A DNA stretch of 24,824 nt from a virus. Location of the stretch: IMG/VR virus record IMGVR_UViG_3300048433_000171, positions 1-24,824 of that record, one strand, 5' to 3'. This document shows, in pieces, positions 13,211-22,927 of this stretch. Made by a program: the position numbers and the translations under genes. Positions within the stretch are counted from its first letter, which is position 1. Each line of letters opens with the position of its first letter. The notes below the pieces were generated by a model. It made no database searches. It saw only the letters and a list, made by a program, of their open reading frames with translations, and was not told the origin of the DNA.

Positions 13211-14878
13211 ATGGGAATTAAGATACCTGTTTATCGTTCTGAAGCGATGCCAACTACTGCAACCGGTATGCGGAGCTGGCGCACAAGGGTCGATAGCACA
13301 CCTTTCATTCAAAAAATCAAAGCCGAGAATGACCTGGTGAATGCTTTTACCGGCACTATTGCTGAGGCTCTGGCGCTTAAAGGCAAGTCAGAGCGTGAGA
13401 CTGCCGCAGCCCAGGCATTACTGGCTGCTGAGGTTTCTATGCAGCAGACAGTGGCACAGCTCGAAAATAGCAAGACGCCCTGGAATGTTATGAGCGAAGA
13501 TGTAACCCAGCCAGACAATTGGATGGGCGCGGTCAATGACATTAGAGAGACAGCCATGGCAGAACTTGGTGCCGGTGCCAAAAAAATATTCGATATTAAG
13601 TTTGGTACGTTGCAGGCGCGGTACACTGCGTCAATGCAGGAGAAGAACACCAAGCGTCTGAATAAATACGAGGTTGATCAATTTGAGATCGGCGCGTTGA
13701 CCATCGAGGCAGATTTAGGAACGGCTGACCCAGGCAATGTAAACATACCTTTGTACAATCAAAAGATGGCAGAGCTAATCACCAAAGGCGATGCTTTGAT
13801 TATGACTGGTAAAGCTGACGCCAGCGACATTACACAAAGGCTGTTAGAGGTGCAGGAAAAAACAGCAGAAAATGCACTCACATTTTTTATAAATGAAAGC
13901 CAATCACCTGTTTCAACCGCGCTGACATTAGCAAACGCATTGACCGGCGATGAAGCTGCGCCTGAGCAACTGCAAGCAATCATGCAAATGCCAGGCGGCG
14001 AGTATGCCTTGCACTTATTACGGCAGGTGAAAGACAAGTCAAAACGCGCTGAAATTGTTGATGATTTAGTAGAGCAATCGTTTAATCTCTTCGACAACCA
14101 GAACAAACTGCAAAACCAAATAGAAAAAGCTGCAGACAAGAAGAAGGCCGCTGACTACAACAGTATTTTCAGCCCGAACACTGACCCTAATGAAAGAAAA
14201 CGGATCTATAATAGTTTAGATGCTGTCAACTACATGACGCCGCAAATGCGTAAAGTTGCGGATGAATTCTTGTCTGGCGCACTTACATTTTCTGAAAACG
14301 ATGATGGCCAAACTATTTTGGATCTTGAAGATAAAGTTGCAAAAAGCAGGCTGACATCAGCCGATGTTGTTGCTGTCGCAGGAAAGCTCACACAGTCTAC
14401 TTTCCAGTCATACATGGGTGATGTAGGGCAGATCCGCTCAAGGGGCGTCACAGACGCCCTGGGAGACGCCAGGATAGCATTCCGATATGAAGAAGAACGC
14501 GGCACAGACATTGAGCCGTATGAGATTGCATCGATGACTGCTTACTACAACGCGCAGCGTAAATTACGTCAGTTTGAGCGAGACAACCCAGGTGCGTCCG
14601 GCCAGCAGATCCGAGCTGAGGCGCAAGCTATTATTGCTGAAGAAAGAAAAGGCTTGAAAGGTATCATAGAGATCGAGCTGACTGACATATTGCGCGATCT
14701 GCAACGCCGCACCCAGGGCCTGACTTTTCAAACAACGCCTAGTGGCGCTTTCAATTATGGCACTGTAGTTGAAGAAATACGAAACTACCTGGTTAGCAAC
14801 CCTAGCGGTCGAATTGAGGCTAATCTTCAAGAGATCAATTATTACCTGCAAATGATGGCGAGTTTTGGCAATGAGTGA
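13211..14878 (+). CDS. putative internal virion protein (gp15-like position)
   Basis: The 555-residue product is almost entirely predicted helix with long charged heptad-like stretches (for example SERETAAAQALLAAEVSMQQ, and QNKLQNQIEKAADKKKAADY) and no signal peptide or membrane segment. Length, position between the small internal protein and the giant ones, and the helical character fit an ejection protein of the T7 gp15 kind, although clear sequence similarity is not evident. Its stop overlaps the next gene by eight bases. Confidence 0.55.
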   Translation: MGIKIPVYRSEAMPTTATGMRSWRTRVDSTPFIQKIKAENDLVNAFTGTIAEALALKGKSERETAAAQALLAAEVSMQQTVAQLENSKTPWNVMSEDVTQPDNWMGAVNDIRETAMAELGAGAKKIFDIKFGTLQARYTASMQEKNTKRLNKYEVDQFEIGALTIEADLGTADPGNVNIPLYNQKMAELITKGDALIMTGKADASDITQRLLEVQEKTAENALTFFINESQSPVSTALTLANALTGDEAAPEQLQAIMQMPGGEYALHLLRQVKDKSKRAEIVDDLVEQSFNLFDNQNKLQNQIEKAADKKKAADYNSIFSPNTDPNERKRIYNSLDAVNYMTPQMRKVADEFLSGALTFSENDDGQTILDLEDKVAKSRLTSADVVAVAGKLTQSTFQSYMGDVGQIRSRGVTDALGDARIAFRYEEERGTDIEPYEIASMTAYYNAQRKLRQFERDNPGASGQQIRAEAQAIIAEERKGLKGIIEIELTDILRDLQRRTQGLTFQTTPSGAFNYGTVVEEIRNYLVSNPSGRIEANLQEINYYLQMMASFGNE

Positions 14879-17843
14879 ACTTAATCAGCTATTTCGGTCT
14901 GATCCAGAAAACGATCTCGATACTGACATCGAGGTTGCAAAGTATGACCAGGCAGCCGCTTTACGCGCTATGGGTATCGAGCCATTTCCTTTGCCAGAGA
15001 GCGGCATGGGAAGCCTAGCTGCACCACCTAAGAACGAGGCTGAGCAATACTTTATGACGCTGAATGAGGTGCTTGCAAAAGGATCTGATGTTGCAAAAGA
15101 AACCGGCGCAGTCGCGGTACAAAGTGTCAGGCAGCCAGTACAAGAGGGCGTAAATACTATTGTTGAATTTTTGGGCAAACAATCTGAGCAGTTTGCAACC
15201 AGCTTTGGCGTACCGCCTGAGTACACATCTGCTACACGCCCTGACAGTTATTTGCAGGAGCTACGCGATAGAGGTTACAACACCGACCTGCCGTTGAGCC
15301 ACTATCAGCCAGAAACCGAGATAGGCACAACGCTACGCGAGATAGGTGCGTTTGCGACATCTTTTTTGCTAGGCCGTGGGTCTAATACAAAAGAGATTGC
15401 TGAAACGACCTTAGACAGAGCTGGTCGGTGGGGACACGAGCTGGTTCGTAATGTCAGAGGCGGCATCATGGGCGAGCATGCACTGCATGTTGAGGAAGCT
15501 AACTTGTCACAATTAGCGGTAGACCTTGGCTTCGCTAAGGAGCTGAAAGATTATTTTGAGGCTGGTTCGGCTGCAGACGCAATGGCAGAGGGGTTGTCTG
15601 AAACAATAGCGCAGACAGCAAACCCAGAAATCCGAGGCCAGGGCGACAGTTTGAGTGCTGAGGCTAGATTGTACCGCAAAGTTGATAGCGTGATGGAAGG
15701 CAATGCTATCGGCGCACTACTAACTGGCGCTATTTTGTCTGCATCCAAAGCTGCAAAAATTGCAAGGCAGGCTCCCAAGACAACAGCCGCAGCCGGTGCT
15801 GCCCTGGCAATGCAGCCGGATGACGCGGAAAGCGCACCGGTCACAAGGTTGGCTAGAGATGTTTTGCGTGATGATCGTTTGGCTATGGGCAAGCCAGCTC
15901 TCGATGACGACACATTGCGGCAGTTTAGGCCAGATCAAACTGTAACGCTCGATGATGGTACGCCGTTGCCCATACAGCGTACTGTAGATGAAAACGAAAT
16001 AGGCTTTTACAGCCAGGCATTCCGCGCTGTTGCTGGGTTTGGCCAAGAAAAGATGACAAGCCAGCAAGCTCGCAAAATGCTGCTGAAGGCCGGTGTCAAG
16101 CCAGATGAGATGGAATGGACAGGGCTGAACGATTTATTAGCTACTAACGACAATCTGACAAAGACACAGCTTATCGATCACCTGGGTGACAACATGATGC
16201 AGGTCGATGAAATTACAAAGCCAGAGGCACCGCAAAGCGCAATCGATGATCAGCTCAGTGCGTATCAACAAGACCTAGATGATCTACGACAAAATTTACA
16301 GCCAGATATGATGAGGATTGAGGATGATTACGAATATTACTCATCTATGGCTGAAGATTTCTTTGATCAATTTAATAGCGAAGGATCAAACAGCAATTTT
16401 TACGACACAATTATGCAAATGCTGCCAAACAGGCACACTCGTTACGACAGTGATGACATTGCTGCAATCAAAGCTGGAATTGAAGAATATACGCTTAATC
16501 CATCAAAAGACATGAGTGACTTTTTTGAAAGTGTCAACTTCAAGTACAGATTTTTAGAAGAAGACATTAGAGAAATTATTAATGACGATGCGAAAGAACT
16601 TTATCTTGAAAGTGATCCATTTTTTTCAGCCAGTTTCAACATCGGACAAGCTAGGTATGATGTTCATGGCAGTGATGGCATAGGTAATTGGACAGTAAAC
16701 AGAGAAGGTGAGGTACTGTTTGATGATATATCATCACTAAATGAGGTGCGGATTAGAGTACAAGAGCATGCAGAAGACTATGGAGACATTGAGTTTCCAA
16801 GCGATGAAACTGCGCCAGGTTTTGCACAATGGGGCGATTATACTGAAGACGGCGGCAAAAACTATCGTGAGATGTTGTTGACAAACGATAATTACAAAGG
16901 CGACCCAGAGCTGCCAAAACTGTCAGATGACGATGATTATGCCAAAAAATCTCGCCTAAGAAGGTTTAATGCGACTGGTCATTATGACGAAGACAACATT
17001 ATTTACCATGTGCGCTTAAAAGACAGAGAGGCAGCAGACGGTGGCAAAGTTTTATACATCGAGGAGCTGCAGTCGGACTGGGCGCAGCGTGGCAGAAAGT
17101 TAGGTTTTTACAACCCTGACGCCAGGGTTGCCGAAACTGTTAAAGCAGAAATAGTAGACATTGAAAAGCAAAAGGCGACTATTGCTGCTCAACTAACGAA
17201 AGATTATTTAGCTCCAGATCCACGCACTGCTGGAACGGCTAATGAAAGAGTTTTAAGCCCATTGACTGAGTACGACATGGCTGAACAAAGCCCTGAGTAC
17301 AAAAAGCTAATGCAGCAAGAAAAGGCGTTAAACAAAGAATTGAATATTGGACGCTCATTGCCTCGGGGGCCGTTTGTTCAATCAACAGACAAATGGAGTA
17401 CATTGGCTGTAAAGCGTCTGCTGCGGTATGCGGCAGAAAATGGCTATGATTATATAGCTATTACGCCTGGGCAAGTACAGGCAGATCGTTGGAACAACGA
17501 GGGGCTGGCAGATTTCTATGACAATATTTTGGTCAAGAATTTTAACAACGCTCTGAAAAAAGTAGATACACCCCAGGGCGACTTGTTTAACAAGGGCATG
17601 AAGGTTGAGCAGATTCGCATACCTGAGCTTTCCTTCTCCGATAGCCCAGTTCCTGATAACAGCGATCTGGGTTACAGTTTCCCAGAAGTTGCTGAAAATG
17701 GAGTGAGAAACGCCATTAGAATTACACCAGAGGTGAAAAAATCTATAGGCACTGGCACACCATTATTCTCTGCCGGAGCCGCTACAGTCGCCGCAGGCGC
17801 AGCAATGAACCAGGAACAGGCTCAGCAACAGCCGCAAATGTAA
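14871..17843 (+). CDS. 990-aa virion protein with polyvalent-protein domain
   Basis: ATG 14871 overlaps the previous stop; the TTG at 14865 is less likely. Residues 1-300 are helical with a hydrophobic stretch (IGALLTGAILSASKAAKI) followed by an Ala-rich TTAAAGAALAMQPDDAES. This looks like the natural end of one module, yet the frame continues. Residues about 660-970 carry the polyvalent-protein type domain known from giant phage proteins: NYREMLLT (664), LYIEELQSDW (728-737), PFVQSTDKWSTLAVKRLLRY (834 on) with AAENGYDYIAITPGQ, and ITPEVKKSIGTGTPLFSAGA (951-970). Its biochemical activity is unknown to me. The DNA for about residues 480-600 is much poorer in GC than the rest. The protein is probably packaged and ejected with the genome. 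Confidence 0.75.
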   Translation: MSELNQLFRSDPENDLDTDIEVAKYDQAAALRAMGIEPFPLPESGMGSLAAPPKNEAEQYFMTLNEVLAKGSDVAKETGAVAVQSVRQPVQEGVNTIVEFLGKQSEQFATSFGVPPEYTSATRPDSYLQELRDRGYNTDLPLSHYQPETEIGTTLREIGAFATSFLLGRGSNTKEIAETTLDRAGRWGHELVRNVRGGIMGEHALHVEEANLSQLAVDLGFAKELKDYFEAGSAADAMAEGLSETIAQTANPEIRGQGDSLSAEARLYRKVDSVMEGNAIGALLTGAILSASKAAKIARQAPKTTAAAGAALAMQPDDAESAPVTRLARDVLRDDRLAMGKPALDDDTLRQFRPDQTVTLDDGTPLPIQRTVDENEIGFYSQAFRAVAGFGQEKMTSQQARKMLLKAGVKPDEMEWTGLNDLLATNDNLTKTQLIDHLGDNMMQVDEITKPEAPQSAIDDQLSAYQQDLDDLRQNLQPDMMRIEDDYEYYSSMAEDFFDQFNSEGSNSNFYDTIMQMLPNRHTRYDSDDIAAIKAGIEEYTLNPSKDMSDFFESVNFKYRFLEEDIREIINDDAKELYLESDPFFSASFNIGQARYDVHGSDGIGNWTVNREGEVLFDDISSLNEVRIRVQEHAEDYGDIEFPSDETAPGFAQWGDYTEDGGKNYREMLLTNDNYKGDPELPKLSDDDDYAKKSRLRRFNATGHYDEDNIIYHVRLKDREAADGGKVLYIEELQSDWAQRGRKLGFYNPDARVAETVKAEIVDIEKQKATIAAQLTKDYLAPDPRTAGTANERVLSPLTEYDMAEQSPEYKKLMQQEKALNKELNIGRSLPRGPFVQSTDKWSTLAVKRLLRYAAENGYDYIAITPGQVQADRWNNEGLADFYDNILVKNFNNALKKVDTPQGDLFNKGMKVEQIRIPELSFSDSPVPDNSDLGYSFPEVAENGVRNAIRITPEVKKSIGTGTPLFSAGAATVAAGAAMNQEQAQQQPQM

Positions 17844-17866
17844 CTGTACGAATGCTGCGAAATTTG

Positions 17867-17879
17867 ATATATTAAACGC
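17867..17879 (+). promoter_or_regulatory. promoter-like motif shared with the terminase gap
   Basis: ATATATTAAACGC here differs by one extra T from ATATATAAACGC at 2719-2730. Both lie in non-coding DNA before large rightward genes, but the expected -35 positions are poor, and here a terminator follows within 10 bases. A phage-specific promoter is possible; chance AT-rich similarity is not excluded. Confidence 0.25.
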
Positions 17880-17886
17880 TAAATGT

Positions 17887-17911
17887 GGGCAACTGTGGTT
17901 GCCCTTTTTTT
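17887..17911 (+). terminator. rho-independent terminator between the two giant virion genes
   Basis: GGGCAAC (17887-17893) pairs perfectly with GTTGCCC (17898-17904) around TGTG, followed by seven T. It lies 44 bases after the 990-aa gene and 12 bases before the next ATG. Confidence 0.88.
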
Positions 17912-17922
17912 ATGGGTAACTC

Positions 17923-20900
17923 ATGGCATTTGAACAACCTGACACACTGATGCGGATCGCTGATCTGCACAGCAAATCCCTAATGGATGTTGCAACGCTT
18001 GGCCCAGATGAAATAGCGCAAAGCCCAGTGCAGTATGCCAGCCTAGGCGACCTGTTCAAATTGGGTGCAAAATTCTACGGCGGCAACAGGGCGAAGCCTG
18101 CTGTTCCGAGCGATACCGGTGTTGGCAAGCCTGCTATTGATGCGCGGCCCCGAGTAGCGTCTGAAGGCAATTTGACGCCGGATGATCTGGGCTACCGGCA
18201 GACACAAGATGCGGCGGCTGCAGATGTGTTGTCGCCAGAGGGCCAGGCTAAATTTAAGGATCAGAGAGGCCCGACAGATCTAACGCCGGAAGGACAGCTT
18301 CGCGCACAAGCTCTCGATGACCTGGATGAGGGGGCTGACCTCACGCCAGATCAGCAGCTTGACCAGGTTGTTGGCACAGCACAGCGTGGTCAGCTTAACG
18401 AGCAACAAGGCTTCCGCGTGACAGACGAAAGCAGCGGCTTTGCTGATGAGGGGCAAGCTGTTGAGGTTTTGACCGGTGCTACTAAAGGAGATCAGTATCT
18501 AAAAAGCATTGCCGATGGTGCGCCATTTAATTGGAACAACATCGAAGAACCAGACGATGTAAAGTTTTTGATGCAGGCTGTATCTGACAGCCTGGCTGAT
18601 CCACAGCAAGCTGCGACCAGAGGCATTATAAGTAATACAGAAACGCTTGAAAACGCGCAGGGCCAACTGGTTAACAGCTTGGGCGTAACTAAACGCATCT
18701 TAAAACGAAAAATAGGCACTACCTTTGCGAATGCAGCAGACGCAACAGCAGCGCGTATTGTATTATCTGACAGTGCTAAAAAGCTGGCTGACCTGGCTAA
18801 AAAGGTGGCTACCGGTGAGGGCGGCGACCAAACAATGCTTGCATTCCGCAGGCAGCTCGCAATTCACAATGGTATACAGCTACAAATCAAAGGCGCACAA
18901 ACTGAGGCAGCCAGATTGCTGCAGTCGTTCAATATACCGGTCACTGGCGATATGGACGCCATAGAGGCTGCAGCGCTACGGACAGACACAATCAACGCAG
19001 CAGGCGGTGCCGAATCAATACGCAAAGCCGCAGTAGGATTGGTAAACGCTGCCAAGCAAGGCGAGGGGCAGTTCAATCAGGTAGCGCAGCAAAGCGTTAT
19101 GAGCCGTTTTAAAGATGGCATGGAGCATCTTTACATCAACGGCCTACTGTCAAACCCTCGGTCTAATTTAAAGAACATACTCGGCAATGCTCTGTTTATG
19201 GGCTACCAGGTGCCAGAAGAAATACTGGCTGGGCTGTATGGCACAGGTGAAAGAGCCATACGAAAAGCTGTAGGATCAGAGATTGACTATACAAATCAAG
19301 TGTATATGGGCGATGCTTTAGCTCGTATGTCAGGTTGGTTTTATAGCTTTGGTGATAGCTGGGCGGCGGCTGGCGAGGGCTTCCGGCGAGGCATACCAGG
19401 CGATTCAGTCAACAAGATTGATGTCAATCGATACGAAAATTTTGGCAACCCAGACAATGTGTTTGGCCGCGCAATGACGCAGCTCTATCGCAGCACCAGC
19501 ATACCGACAAGGTTTTTGCTGGCAGGCGATGAGTTTTTTAAGGTCATGTCACAAAATGGCGAAATGGGTGTCCAGGCACACCGGCAGATGAAAGCTGCCT
19601 ATACTGCTGGCATGTCGCGCCAGGACGCTGTTGACGAAGGCATGATGGTCATGCTGTCGCCGCGCACATACCAGGCAAAGGTAGATTACAAAAGCCGCCA
19701 CGATACGCTGATGAGCGACCTGGGCGAGTTCGGCAAAGCTGCCGGTATGTTGCAGAACACAATGTTTGGCCGGTTTATTATGCCGTTTGTTACGGCTCCG
19801 ACCAATGACATACTGCGTACTATTGAGCGTACACCATGGCTTGCTGTGGCTAATCCTTACACATATAGGGATGTGTTTGGCAAAGATGCCGTAAAGAGGC
19901 AAAACACACTGGGCAGATTAAGCCTGGCTGGCTTGTCGATGGGGTATGTAGCTCACTACGCAATGGCTGGGCAAATCACCGGAGCTAGACCACAAGACCC
20001 ACGTCAGCGCGAAAAACTGCCGCCAGGTTGGCAGCCGTACTCTTTTGTATTTAGAGGCGGAGGTTTCCCTGTTGATGAGGATGGCGATCCATTGCCGTTG
20101 TACGACAGGTTTGGCAACCCTAATGGCCCACTAAATTATGTAAACTACAGCGGCCTTGGCCCTGCAGCGTCAATGATCGGAATTACCGTCAATGCTTTGC
20201 AGTTTAAATCTATGGCTAGGAGTGCAGAGGATCGCCAAGGCATAGCGTCTGCGGCAGTTTTTGCCGCAACAGACTATTTTAAAGAGCTGCCATTTTTGCA
20301 AGGTGTGAGCGACACATTTTTGGCTCTGCAACGACAAGATGCCAGCTACCTGGTTAGCGGCCCACTTGGTTCGATGAATCTTGTGCCTGGTGTGCCTAAC
20401 CCATTTAGCAGCCTTATGAGAGCTGGCGATGCAGCAATTGATCCAAGGCGCAAAAAGATCAATGTCGATTTTGACATATATACAGAGCAAGATGTTATTG
20501 ACCTAACTGATCAAGAAATACTGCCAGAATCAATAGAAGGTGGTTACGATTTTCGTTATGTTGGATTAGCCAAAGGTGGCCAGGGCGAACAGTTTTTCCA
20601 AACTGTTGAAAAAGGCTTCAACCAAATGATCCAAACAAATGTGTTTGCAGACAGCCCAGATGTAAATGTGCCAATGTATGACACGCTGGGGCAGGTGCTT
20701 ACAAAAGGCCCAAGCCTGGCAGAAAACCCAATATTGGCAACATATAATGCTGTCAGCCCATTTATGATCAGCAGCTCAGATGAACAGCCCGAGTATGTCA
20801 AAGAGCTGGTTCGGATCGATTGGCCGATACCGCAGATGCCGAAGACATACAAAGGCATTGATTTAACTGTCGAGCAGCAAAGCCTAATGACCTGGCTGGC

Positions 20901-21192
20901 CAAGGGCCGAGCTGAGGATGCGCCTGAGCTGTTTAAGCAAATGGGTATTACTGAGCCGCTAACGATCAAACTCGATAACCGGCGCAATGATTTTATCGGT
21001 GCCATCGAGCGGCGTATGGGAACGCGCCAATACCGCAAATCAGACCGGCGGCGTAAGCAGGCGCTGATTCGTGATGTGCATCAACAGTTTTTAGCAGCAG
21101 CCTGGAACGAGCTGACAGCTCTGCCAGGGTTTGAGCGTTTAGGCCAGGCCGCGCTCGAAATCGACAGCCTAATGGAAGGGGGCTATAGATGA
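17923..21192 (+). CDS. 1089-aa large internal virion / ejection protein
   Basis: ATG 17923 has only a weak ribosome site (GGGTAA). The N-terminal 200 residues are disordered-looking, with four LTP/LSP-x-x-Q repeats (84-147). The core has the block MSRFKDGMEHLYINGLLSNP, then SNLKNILGNALFMGYQVPEE (about 392-432), characteristic of giant virion proteins at the position of T7 gp16 in marine podoviruses. STSIPTRFLLAGDEFFKVMS and GRFIMPFVTAPTNDILRTIE follow, then a hydrophobic stretch (LSLAGLSMGYVAHYAMAGQI). No lytic transglycosylase motif is visible. It would be carried in the head and inserted in the cell envelope at infection. The end overlaps the fibre gene (ATGA). Confidence 0.72.
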   Translation: MAFEQPDTLMRIADLHSKSLMDVATLGPDEIAQSPVQYASLGDLFKLGAKFYGGNRAKPAVPSDTGVGKPAIDARPRVASEGNLTPDDLGYRQTQDAAAADVLSPEGQAKFKDQRGPTDLTPEGQLRAQALDDLDEGADLTPDQQLDQVVGTAQRGQLNEQQGFRVTDESSGFADEGQAVEVLTGATKGDQYLKSIADGAPFNWNNIEEPDDVKFLMQAVSDSLADPQQAATRGIISNTETLENAQGQLVNSLGVTKRILKRKIGTTFANAADATAARIVLSDSAKKLADLAKKVATGEGGDQTMLAFRRQLAIHNGIQLQIKGAQTEAARLLQSFNIPVTGDMDAIEAAALRTDTINAAGGAESIRKAAVGLVNAAKQGEGQFNQVAQQSVMSRFKDGMEHLYINGLLSNPRSNLKNILGNALFMGYQVPEEILAGLYGTGERAIRKAVGSEIDYTNQVYMGDALARMSGWFYSFGDSWAAAGEGFRRGIPGDSVNKIDVNRYENFGNPDNVFGRAMTQLYRSTSIPTRFLLAGDEFFKVMSQNGEMGVQAHRQMKAAYTAGMSRQDAVDEGMMVMLSPRTYQAKVDYKSRHDTLMSDLGEFGKAAGMLQNTMFGRFIMPFVTAPTNDILRTIERTPWLAVANPYTYRDVFGKDAVKRQNTLGRLSLAGLSMGYVAHYAMAGQITGARPQDPRQREKLPPGWQPYSFVFRGGGFPVDEDGDPLPLYDRFGNPNGPLNYVNYSGLGPAASMIGITVNALQFKSMARSAEDRQGIASAAVFAATDYFKELPFLQGVSDTFLALQRQDASYLVSGPLGSMNLVPGVPNPFSSLMRAGDAAIDPRRKKINVDFDIYTEQDVIDLTDQEILPESIEGGYDFRYVGLAKGGQGEQFFQTVEKGFNQMIQTNVFADSPDVNVPMYDTLGQVLTKGPSLAENPILATYNAVSPFMISSSDEQPEYVKELVRIDWPIPQMPKTYKGIDLTVEQQSLMTWLAKGRAEDAPELFKQMGITEPLTIKLDNRRNDFIGAIERRMGTRQYRKSDRRRKQALIRDVHQQFLAAAWNELTALPGFERLGQAALEIDSLMEGGYR

Positions 21193-22565
21193 CCGTATCT
21201 AGCACCGCAACAAAAGCTAGCCTATCTGCCAACGGCACCAATCACAGTTTTGCCTACGGCTTCAAGATCTTTGCAGATGCAGACCTGGTTGTAATTATCA
21301 GGGACGCAGCAGGCGCAGAGACAATTAAGACACTAAACACGCATTATGTGGTTACTGGTGCTGGCAGTGATACCGGCGGCAATGTGCTGTTCAAGTACAA
21401 CACCGGCGAAACCTCTGATGCTCACTACAGCGCCACAGACAACCGGCCTGCCAACGGCGAGACTGTTGTGATCAAGCGGTCACTGACGCTGACCCAAGGT
21501 ACTGATTATGTGGCTAACGATCCATTTGCTGCAGAAGACCATGAAACCGCCCTGGACAGATTGACATTTATAGCGCAGCAGCAGCAGGAAGAAATCGACA
21601 GAACATTTAAGGTTTCGCAAACTAACACCATTGCAACAGCGGATTTTACTGCAGACGCGGCAAGCCGTGCTAACAAGGTGCTAGGCTTTGACGCAAGTGG
21701 AGATTTAATTGCTTCCCAGGAGCTAGGTGTATTTCGTGGCACAGACACTACCACGACAACGACAGCCTACAATGTCAGGGATCTCGTAAAGTCAACAACG
21801 ACAGCGCAGCTCAACAATGTTTATATAGCGCTGCAAGATTCGCCATCCGGCACACTGCTCACGAACACGACATACTGGGCGCTTATTGTTGACGCTGTGG
21901 CTGCGGCGACATCAGCCGCAAATGCTGCGGCATCAGAAACAGCGGCTGGCAATAGTGAAACAGCTTCTGGTAACAGTGAGGCTGCTGCTTCGACATCAGC
22001 GACCAAATCTGAAAACTATGCTGTAAAAGTTGATGGCGCAGTTCCAAGCACATCCGACCATTCATCAAAAGCTTGGGCGGTCGGCGGCACCGGCGTTACT
22101 GACACAGCCGGGGCTGGCGCAGCAAAGCAGTGGGCTGTTGATCAAACAGCAGATGGCGTTGATGGTACTGAGTTTAGCGCAAAGGAATATGCCATTGGTG
22201 TTCAGCAATCTGTTGGATCTGCCAAGCAGTGGGCCTTGGGCGGAGGCGGCAGCTTTGACAGAGATACTGCTGTAACAGGATCAGGTCTTACTGCTGAATA
22301 CTCAGCAAAGTATTGGGCTAACCAAGCAGCTAACTCAGCTAAAGACTTCGTTGATGTTTACTACGGCGCATTTACAACAGATACAGCCGCTGAAGATTAC
22401 CAGCTAAATACTAATGAAGGTTCAGTGAATGTTGGAGATCTGTACTTCAACAACAGTGATAATGTTTTAAAGGTACGGACATTCGCTGGATGGCAGGACG
22501 CCGCCGCAGATACATCTAGCTTTGCAACGGCTGGCTTCAGTATAGCCATGAGTATTGCTTTGTGA
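21189..22565 (+). CDS. tail fibre protein with T7 gp17-type N-terminus
   Basis: AGGGGG (21177-21182) precedes the ATG, which overlaps the previous stop. Residues 1-150 match the T7 tail fibre attachment domain (ATKASLSANGTNHSFAYGFK, VIKRSLTLTQGTDYVANDPF, ETALDRLTFIAQQQQEEIDR). After a spacer comes an Ala/Ser/Thr-rich coiled-coil rod (about 235-275). Repeats follow around the core SSKAWAVGG / AAKQWAVDQ / SAKEYAIG / SAKQWALGG / SAKYWANQ. The C-terminus (VDVYYGAFTTDTAAEDYQLN) ends in a small hydrophobic segment rather than a large receptor domain, so receptor binding is probably done by the separate adhesins downstream. The fibre attaches to the nozzle/tubular A junction. Confidence 0.88.
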   Translation: MTVSSTATKASLSANGTNHSFAYGFKIFADADLVVIIRDAAGAETIKTLNTHYVVTGAGSDTGGNVLFKYNTGETSDAHYSATDNRPANGETVVIKRSLTLTQGTDYVANDPFAAEDHETALDRLTFIAQQQQEEIDRTFKVSQTNTIATADFTADAASRANKVLGFDASGDLIASQELGVFRGTDTTTTTTAYNVRDLVKSTTTAQLNNVYIALQDSPSGTLLTNTTYWALIVDAVAAATSAANAAASETAAGNSETASGNSEAAASTSATKSENYAVKVDGAVPSTSDHSSKAWAVGGTGVTDTAGAGAAKQWAVDQTADGVDGTEFSAKEYAIGVQQSVGSAKQWALGGGGSFDRDTAVTGSGLTAEYSAKYWANQAANSAKDFVDVYYGAFTTDTAAEDYQLNTNEGSVNVGDLYFNNSDNVLKVRTFAGWQDAAADTSSFATAGFSIAMSIAL

Positions 22566-22580
22566 CCTTGGAGATAAACG

Positions 22581-22916
22581 ATGGCACAGAATTTTAGAAG
22601 ATACACATTAAACGCAGTTGGCACAGTGGCTGCTGATATACCAGACGGTGCCAACTTTGACAGCTTTGATACGATTGTCGGCATCCATCTAGCGAATGTG
22701 ACAGCCAATGCGGTGACTGTTGAGGTCTACATTAATGATGGAACTAACGATATTCATCTCATCAAGGACGCACCCATTGCGGCTGGCGGTGCGCTTCAGG
22801 TCTTAGATTCTGGTGCTAAGTTTGTTGTTCAATCAGGTGACAGAATGTATGTCAAATCATCTGTCAATAGCAGCGTAGATGTCTGGGTCAGTGCTGTAGA
22901 CGCAATCAGTACATAA
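22581..22916 (+). CDS. small beta-rich tail/fibre-associated protein
   Basis: GGAG (22570-22573) lies seven bases before the ATG. The 111-residue product is a compact beta protein (FRRYTLNAVGTVAADIPDGA, then VEVYINDGTNDIHLIKDAPI, VVQSGDRMYVKSSVNSSVDV). Similar small proteins occur beside tail fibre genes of pelagic phages and resemble a single jelly-roll or Ig-like module. Its role as fibre accessory or tip is inferred from the position between the fibre and the adhesin genes. Confidence 0.6.
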   Translation: MAQNFRRYTLNAVGTVAADIPDGANFDSFDTIVGIHLANVTANAVTVEVYINDGTNDIHLIKDAPIAAGGALQVLDSGAKFVVQSGDRMYVKSSVNSSVDVWVSAVDAIST

Positions 22917-22927
22917 GGGGTTTTGCT

